Of a stretch of 26,441 nucleotides of DNA, positions 22,731 to 26,441 are shown piece after piece. Location: IMG/VR virus record IMGVR_UViG_3300037247_000414, positions 1 to 26,441 of that record. The stretch is one strand, 5' to 3'. Made by a program: the position numbers and the translations under genes. The stretch is from a virus. The notes beneath the pieces are model-generated. The model saw only the letters and a program-made list of their open reading frames with translations, did no database searches and was not told the DNA's origin. The first letter of the stretch is position 1; each line of letters starts with the position of its first letter.

Positions 22731-23959
22731 AAGTCAAGTTCTCCCTGCCCTGCAAATTCAGACGGCACAAATACCGGTAGAGGTTTCGATTCCGGTTGAC
22801 AATCTTCACACAATCCATTCTCATCTACAAATAAATTGTCCGTAGACTGCTCACCACATTCCGCACACATCGGATATTTTTCTCCACAACTTTCACAATA
22901 ACAACAATCGCCTATAACTTGATAATTTTCTTTGTTATACTCTCCGCAGTCTTCACATTTTTGGTAGTTATCTGTACAATTACTGCACACATATATATCG
23001 ACATCTACGATACTTACCATATCGTCCCTGCTAACTAACTCGTCACAGTTTCCGCACCAAGAAAAAAGCTCATTGGCACAGCTTTCACAATAACAACAAT
23101 CGCCTGCACATATCGCTTCGTCCTCCGACGTATGGTCTCCACAATTTTCACAAACATAACCTCTTCCTAAACTCCCATCTGTAGATAGAAGCTCATAATC
23201 TTGACATCCGTAGGCAGATATTGACAATCCTGATCCACAAATACATCCATTTTCCATAGTGTCCATATAGGGAACTTGTCCATCTTCATAAGATAAACCG
23301 CTCACACTCAAGGTAGAATTTTCACAAGTAACGTCTCTACATCCAGCTTTAGTTGAGATTCGATAGTCCCAATCTGCCCCCTCCGCATAAGACTGCATTT
23401 TCTCAGCGAGCATATTACAACTGGAATATACTCTATCCATGAAAAACCTGCCATTGTCAAGTTTATGCACAATAGCCCTGGCACTATCCTCTTGATAAAA
23501 AATAGTCAACATCTGAAACCTATCGGGATTATTTTCATATAATAACGTACAGCCTGATCCTCCTCCAGGTCCTCCATCACACATACAAGACACCACACCG
23601 ACACCATTCTTATAAGCTCTTGTTATATCCTGCCCCCTAATAAGCTCTATGGCTATGTCATCGGAAAATAGCTCACTATTGATATTTTCCGCAATAACCG
23701 CAATAGACTTATCAGACAAAAACCCACTGTTTAGATTCAGTTTTCTAGTCAAAAATCTGCCTGTCTTAATCTTCATTCTGTTTTTGTCCGGCACATCGAA
23801 AGCTATCCTCCCAGTTGAGCTATCTTCTGGTATAGACGGTTGTAGTTTATCCAGTAGGTCATTGATTATATATCGTCTTGATAACCAACAGTTGAAACCC
23901 CTGGTTTGCAGTACCTCCGTCCCAATTAAGTCCCAAAACATATCAGATAAAACGTCCAT
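22727..23959 (-). CDS. Very cysteine-rich protein with tandem zinc-ribbon modules
   Basis: This encodes 410 residues from ATG 23959, with CGGAGGTATAGA as SD. The first 110 residues are basic with a helical start (MDVLSDMFWDLIGTEVLQTR). The middle has a CMCDGGPGGGSGC loop. From about residue 245 to 390 the sequence is dense in CxxC pairs: CENC, CYCESC twice in the form GDCCYCESC, CGNC, CSNC, CEDC, CAEC, CEDC. The order suggests four to six zinc-ribbon or RING-like knuckles. The acidic segments between them resemble eukaryotic-type multi-finger proteins, but no full RING or LIM signature was found. It precedes the metallopeptidase and overlaps it by four bases, a likely functional pair. Confidence 0.8.
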   Translation of the reverse strand: MDVLSDMFWDLIGTEVLQTRGFNCWLSRRYIINDLLDKLQPSIPEDSSTGRIAFDVPDKNRMKIKTGRFLTRKLNLNSGFLSDKSIAVIAENINSELFSDDIAIELIRGQDITRAYKNGVGVVSCMCDGGPGGGSGCTLLYENNPDRFQMLTIFYQEDSARAIVHKLDNGRFFMDRVYSSCNMLAEKMQSYAEGADWDYRISTKAGCRDVTCENSTLSVSGLSYEDGQVPYMDTMENGCICGSGLSISAYGCQDYELLSTDGSLGRGYVCENCGDHTSEDEAICAGDCCYCESCANELFSWCGNCDELVSRDDMVSIVDVDIYVCSNCTDNYQKCEDCGEYNKENYQVIGDCCYCESCGEKYPMCAECGEQSTDNLFVDENGLCEDCQPESKPLPVFVPSEFAGQGELDL

Positions 23960-24002
23960 TCTATACCTCCGAAAAAGTGAAAACCTCCAATTTACTCTGC
24001 CA

Positions 24003-24031
24003 AGTATAACACATCCCGTCCGGCAAGTCAA
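24003..24031 (-). promoter_or_regulatory. Promoter for the cysteine-rich protein and peptidase operon
   Basis: TTGACT (24031-24026) and TATACT (24008-24003), 17-bp spacer, TGT before the -10, minus strand. The leader to the ATG at 23959 is about 37 nt. Confidence 0.85.
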
Positions 24032-24075
24032 GTAAAAAATACTAAAGAATAGAAAAAATACCAGTTATTTTACAT

Positions 24076-24106
24076 CCTCCGCAAGATACCTCTTTTCCTG
24101 CGGAGG
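24076..24106. repeat. Inverted pair of the dispersed motif
   Basis: CCTCCGCA (24076-24083) and TGCGGAGG (24099-24106) form an 8-bp perfect stem with a 15-nt loop. This is two copies of the dispersed motif in opposite orientation, in the 90-bp gap between the tiny-gene cluster and the next promoter. No T-tract follows. Confidence 0.7.
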
Positions 24107-24119
24107 TTATGTGTAGTCG

Positions 24120-24197
24120 CTACAATCCCCCCAGCCCATCTTCTCCCTCCGACCGATACCATCCCCAAAAAGCCCCACAACAAAGAACTAAGCCCAT
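24120..24197 (-). CDS. Tiny 25-aa ORF, tentative
   Basis: MGLVLCCGAFWGWYRSEGED then GLGGL. The ATG overlaps the stop of the 42-aa gene (TAATG). The first 12 residues are hydrophobic with two Cys, so it may be a lipoprotein-like or membrane peptide. Supported only by coupling and the pattern of its neighbours. Confidence 0.35.
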   Translation of the reverse strand: MGLVLCCGAFWGWYRSEGEDGLGGL

Positions 24198-24325
24198 TAC
24201 TTTAATCTTGATAAGTAGTCTCGATAAGCCTGTCGTGCCTGGGCCACAGTTAAACTACCTTGTCGGACCAACATCCTATATCTGGTCTTTTTTTCTGCTC
24301 TATTATTCGGTAATGATATTGACAT
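24197..24325 (-). CDS. Small basic protein, 42 aa
   Basis: Starts MSISLPNNRAEKKTRYRMLV, then RQGSLTVAQARQAYRDYLSR. Basic helical protein of the kind common in phage early regions. AAGGGGGC lies six bases before the ATG. Gene-length and coding pattern are good for its size. Function unknown. Confidence 0.55.
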   Translation of the reverse strand: MSISLPNNRAEKKTRYRMLVRQGSLTVAQARQAYRDYLSRLK

Positions 24326-24336
24326 TTTTAGCCCCC

Positions 24337-24462
24337 TTAATTTATATCGCTTTCGTCCCATGTTTGAACAGCCGGACCTTCTCCCCGCTCCCCGTCTTCT
24401 TTTATGGAGCTACTCCATAGAATATAAAAGCCTATTATTATTGCTAAAATCAGTTTTCCCAT
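24337..24462 (-). CDS. Small membrane protein, 41 aa
   Basis: MGKLILAIIIGFYILWSSSI forms one N-terminal membrane segment, followed by an acidic tail rich in Glu and Asp. GAGGAGAT overlapping the previous stop serves as SD. One of a row of tiny membrane proteins after the minus promoter at 24571-24598. Confidence 0.6.
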   Translation of the reverse strand: MGKLILAIIIGFYILWSSSIKEDGERGEGPAVQTWDESDIN

Positions 24463-24473
24463 TCTCAATCTCC

Positions 24474-24551
24474 TCAGCATAAACTACAAAACGCAGCAAT
24501 TACCAGGATAAGCATTTGGTTTGTCGATATGTTGTCAAATATCATTTTCAT
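24474..24551 (-). CDS. Tiny 25-aa membrane peptide
   Basis: MKMIFDNISTNQMLILVIAA followed by FCSLC. A hydrophobic C-terminal half suggests a membrane peptide. AGGAGGTG stands seven bases before the ATG, and a minus promoter lies 20 bases upstream, so expression is likely. Confidence 0.5.
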   Translation of the reverse strand: MKMIFDNISTNQMLILVIAAFCSLC

Positions 24552-24570
24552 TTTTTCACCTCCTAAGTAA

Positions 24571-24598
24571 AGTATAGCACCTAAAACAAAAAAAACAA
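24571..24598 (-). promoter_or_regulatory. Promoter for the tiny-gene cluster
   Basis: TTGTTT (24598-24593) and TATACT (24576-24571), 16-bp spacer, TGC before the -10, in an A/T-rich tract. The -35 is weaker than elsewhere. Confidence 0.6.
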
Positions 24599-24599
24599 G

Positions 24600-24781
24600 T
24601 AAAAAATGATTTTTTTTATTGACTATCCTTTACTTATAAGGTATAATGAAAATGGATTTTTACCTGATATGCGGAAATAGTTATCGGACTATACAGGGGG
24701 GATGAGGGGTTTATCGGACGCAGAAGATTATCGGACTATCCCAATTTCGATACTGCGTGAATTTCCACTCACACTCCAAAC
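24600..24781. other. A/T-rich non-coding block with TTATCGGAC repeats and plus promoter
   Basis: No gene here. TTATCGGAC occurs at 24681-24689, 24711-24719 and 24728-24736, all direct; two copies extend to TTATCGGACTAT. ACTGCGTGAATTT follows at 24752-24764. The same sequences occur in the 20550-21241 block. A homopolymer-rich tract precedes the repeats. The combination of an A/T-rich stretch, a promoter directed across repeats and shared iterons suggests an origin or a protein-binding control site; inferred. Confidence 0.6.
24619..24647 (+). promoter_or_regulatory. The only plus-strand promoter, directed at the repeats
   Basis: TTGACT (24619-24624) and TATAAT (24642-24647), 17-bp spacer. It points rightward across the TTATCGGAC repeats into genes that are all on the minus strand. 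No plus-strand coding sequence longer than 17 codons follows, so it would make an untranslated or antisense RNA, or a replication primer. Confidence 0.75.
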
Positions 24782-24934
24782 CTACCGCCTCCTCCGCAGT
24801 AATCCCTCCCGTTTGAGCTTGGCGTATTCCCAATCAAACCGATGATGCCCAATCGTCCCAGTAGCATAAGCCCACCGTAAATCCAATTCCTCACGGCTAA
24901 CCTGCGGAGGTCTTCGTTTACTGCCTTTACTCAT
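24782..24934 (-). CDS. Small basic phage protein, 50 aa
   Basis: MSKGSKRRPPQVSREELDLR followed by WAYATGTIGHHRFDWEYAKL. The MSKGSxxRPxQVSREE start is a recognisable short phage-protein pattern in my memory, function unknown. The ATG overlaps the previous stop, the frame is clean and basic throughout. No motif beyond the start is assignable. Confidence 0.75.
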   Translation of the reverse strand: MSKGSKRRPPQVSREELDLRWAYATGTIGHHRFDWEYAKLKREGLLRRRR

Positions 24935-25160
24935 ATGCGAGCCTTTGAATAGATTCCTCTGTTTCCTTAATCTGGTTCAAAAGAGCCAAGCGTATATCCC
25001 GAATAATTAGTGCGGTGCTGTTAATATCCAGCGTCGCCGTCGTCTCCGGGTAGGCTATAGTGGCAACAGTAAGAGCCACACCGTTCCGATTACAGACGGT
25101 ATGAACTGCTTTCAAGGCTTTATGCTGTTCCGCAAGCCCACGAATCATGTTTACATCCAT
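24927..25160 (-). CDS. Hypothetical helical protein, 77 aa
   Basis: Starts MDVNMIRGLAEQHKALKAVH, with a middle strand region and a helix ending LLNQIKETEESIQRLAYE. AGGAGAC serves as SD. Overlaps the 50-aa gene by eight bases. No recognised family. Confidence 0.72.
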   Translation of the reverse strand: MDVNMIRGLAEQHKALKAVHTVCNRNGVALTVATIAYPETTATLDINSTALIIRDIRLALLNQIKETEESIQRLAYE

Positions 25161-25168
25161 AATGTCTC

Positions 25169-26074
25169 CTAATTCTTATGAGTAATGTGTCCGGCGAGTT
25201 TTGCGATGTGGATATGCTCCACAACCACGCCGTCAGGCCATACATCCAGAGCCACTAATCCAAACTGAACTTTCCGGGAGCATTGCCTAGCCCCAAACTT
25301 AGTTCCGTAGCTTTGAAGTGCTGGAATAGAAATCCCGATGCAATCTTCTAATCTGACGATACAAAACCGATGCGTATGAGCACGGACAAGTACATCCGCT
25401 TTAGGTTGTTCCCCTAACCCTGCCCATTCTCGATGATCCCTAATCTGTTGGAAAAGGCCAGTGGCCGGATTATCACAATTCCCCTGCTTATGCTTGAGAT
25501 CAAAAGTGCATCCATTGACCTCTTCCCACTCGTGTCCACCAATCTTGCATTTGAAATGATGAGCTATATCCATCTCGAAATCTTCATCTTGTCCCACATG
25601 ATAAGGTGTCCCGTACACCATCGTTATATCCTTAGCCTCTATCGCTTCAATAGCTTCGATAGCCATCTGCACCTGTACCTTCCTATCCACGAAGATAAGT
25701 TCAGTACCGCCTGACCTGTGGCCAGTACCGTCAATGGCATCTCCTAAAACAAAAAGTTTATTAATAGGTTTTAATAGGTTCAACTTACTGATATACCAAT
25801 CCCAACTTTCTTTTTGGAGTTTAGCCCACTTATTCAATGTCCGATGTTCCTCGGTCTTAGGATCAGGAGTAAACTTCGTCTGATATGCCGGAGGAGTTAA
25901 TCCCACATTACTTCCACAATGAGAGTCCCCCCACAATAATATCCGAGTCGGTCCGGCCTGGGATATACTGCTGACTGCACCTAATCCACATCCAGTCATC
26001 TTAGCAATAAGTTTCTGGGGCATCCCTAATCGCAATCCCTCGCAGATTAAATGAATCTTCTCTTTATTTAGCAC
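25169..26074 (-). CDS. Calcineurin-like metallophosphoesterase with N-terminal HTH
   Basis: This encodes 301 residues from GTG 26074, with GAGGTAAAAAG in front. A longer frame from 26128 overlaps the upstream gene by 49 bases and is less likely. Residues about 5-38 look like a helix-turn-helix (IHLICEGLRLGMPQKLIAKM). Metal-binding motifs are WGDSHCG (48-54), VLGDAIDG (109-116), YGTPYH (154-159, in place of GNHE) and RAHTHRF (231-237). This is the order of calcineurin-like phosphoesterases, enzymes that hydrolyse phosphodiesters or nucleotides with two metals. GTPYH instead of GNHD/E is a change worth noting. It may act on DNA or nucleotides in phage metabolism; the HTH could target it to DNA. 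Next gene is the DUF4406-like protein, another nucleotide-type enzyme. Confidence 0.82.
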   Translation of the reverse strand: MLNKEKIHLICEGLRLGMPQKLIAKMTGCGLGAVSSISQAGPTRILLWGDSHCGSNVGLTPPAYQTKFTPDPKTEEHRTLNKWAKLQKESWDWYISKLNLLKPINKLFVLGDAIDGTGHRSGGTELIFVDRKVQVQMAIEAIEAIEAKDITMVYGTPYHVGQDEDFEMDIAHHFKCKIGGHEWEEVNGCTFDLKHKQGNCDNPATGLFQQIRDHREWAGLGEQPKADVLVRAHTHRFCIVRLEDCIGISIPALQSYGTKFGARQCSRKVQFGLVALDVWPDGVVVEHIHIAKLAGHITHKN

Positions 26075-26079
26075 CCTTT

Positions 26080-26441
26080 TTACCTCATAAATGTTTGTAG
26101 TTGTCGATTGATTACCCTTATTCCACACTCGTCCAAACGACCTACTATAATCACAGGAATACCGTGTTCTCCGGCATATTCAATCTCGATGCTCATACCC
26201 CTCGATATATAACCATCTGGGGAATAGGCGATTATAAAACCACATTGTTGCACAATCTCACAATCCACCGCAAGAATTTGCTTTTCGCTCAAGAGTTTCC
26301 ACTTGTAGCAAATCAACACAAATTCATCGTGGTCTCCTGGAACATAGAAATTAATTCCTGGGAATTTACGTCGTAGGGTTTGTCCAAATACGATAGCCAG
26401 TGCATTATTGCGTTGCATATCCTCTCTTGTAGCATTTACAC
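26080..26441 (-). CDS. DUF4406 / deoxyribosyltransferase-like protein (5' end missing)
   Basis: The frame is open to the right edge, with VNATREDMQRNNALAIVFGQ directly upstream of the ATG at 26418. The true start is therefore probably beyond the window. The visible residues include FYVPGDHDEF, an acidic strand ILAVDCEIVQQCGFIIAYSP and SRGMSIEIEYAGEHGIPVII. These fit the Rossmann-like core of nucleoside 2-deoxyribosyltransferase / DUF4406 proteins (the GMxxEIxYA and GIPV patterns). Expected role is nucleotide or sugar metabolism. It precedes the phosphoesterase with the stop five bases before its start codon. Confidence 0.75.
   Translation of the reverse strand, partial: VNATREDMQRNNALAIVFGQTLRRKFPGINFYVPGDHDEFVLICYKWKLLSEKQILAVDCEIVQQCGFIIAYSPDGYISRGMSIEIEYAGEHGIPVIIVGRLDECGIRVINRQLQTFMR

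Noticed and set aside
1-26441. tRNA genes, rRNA genes, CRISPR arrays, insertion sequences and integrase
   Set aside because: No cloverleaf, regular repeat-spacer array, transposase or integrase motif was found by eye on either strand.

Overview
This window is a stretch of a tailed-phage genome (Caudoviricetes, free phage or prophage). It encodes a large terminase, a portal-like protein, a probable scaffold, a major-capsid-like protein and large fibre proteins in the usual morphogenesis order. Promoters are sigma70-like and ribosome binding sites are strong purine-rich Shine-Dalgarno (SD) sequences, so the host is bacterial. The sequence alone does not fix the host phylum. Every gene I can support lies on the minus strand, so the region is best read from right to left.

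Right arm (26441 to about 24120): a nucleotide-metabolism-like fragment (DUF4406 / deoxyribosyltransferase-like), a calcineurin-like phosphoesterase with an N-terminal helix-turn-helix, two small conserved-looking proteins, a non-coding block with the only plus-strand promoter and three TTATCGGAC repeats, then four very small genes, two encoding a membrane segment. Next (23959 to 21242): a very cysteine-rich protein coupled to an M20/M28/M42-like metallopeptidase with its own zinc ribbon, a strongly self-complementary intercistronic segment, and two small genes.

Centre-right (21241 to 17687): a 690-bp gene-free block rich in repeats, a plausible replication origin. It is followed by small zinc-ribbon and coiled-coil genes, a leader with a promoter, a terminator and a possible antiterminator, a 53-aa gene, a RepA-like AAA ATPase, a repeat-rich control region, a C2H2-like finger protein and a 92-aa protein.

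Left half (17684 to 1): a beta-class DNA methyltransferase, then the packaging and morphogenesis block. In reading order this is a 139-aa protein, two genes overlapping over 503 nt, an HNH endonuclease, TerL, a membrane protein, portal, a 94-aa protein, scaffold, capsid, a structured intergenic RNA, a 935-aa beta-helix and repeat fibre, a terminator, a LamG-like protein, two unknowns, a membrane-anchored trypsin-like protease with a collagen-like stalk, three tiny proteins including a holin-like one, and a truncated fibre-like gene at the left edge. Many genes overlap as TAATG or ATGA, which implies translational coupling.

The most unusual features are a dispersed 10-bp motif, CCTCCGCAGG, found in coding and non-coding DNA far above expectation; two origin-like blocks that share repeats; an attenuator-like leader before the replication ATPase; and two structured intergenic RNAs. 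Functions are inferred from motifs read by eye, and no database search was run.
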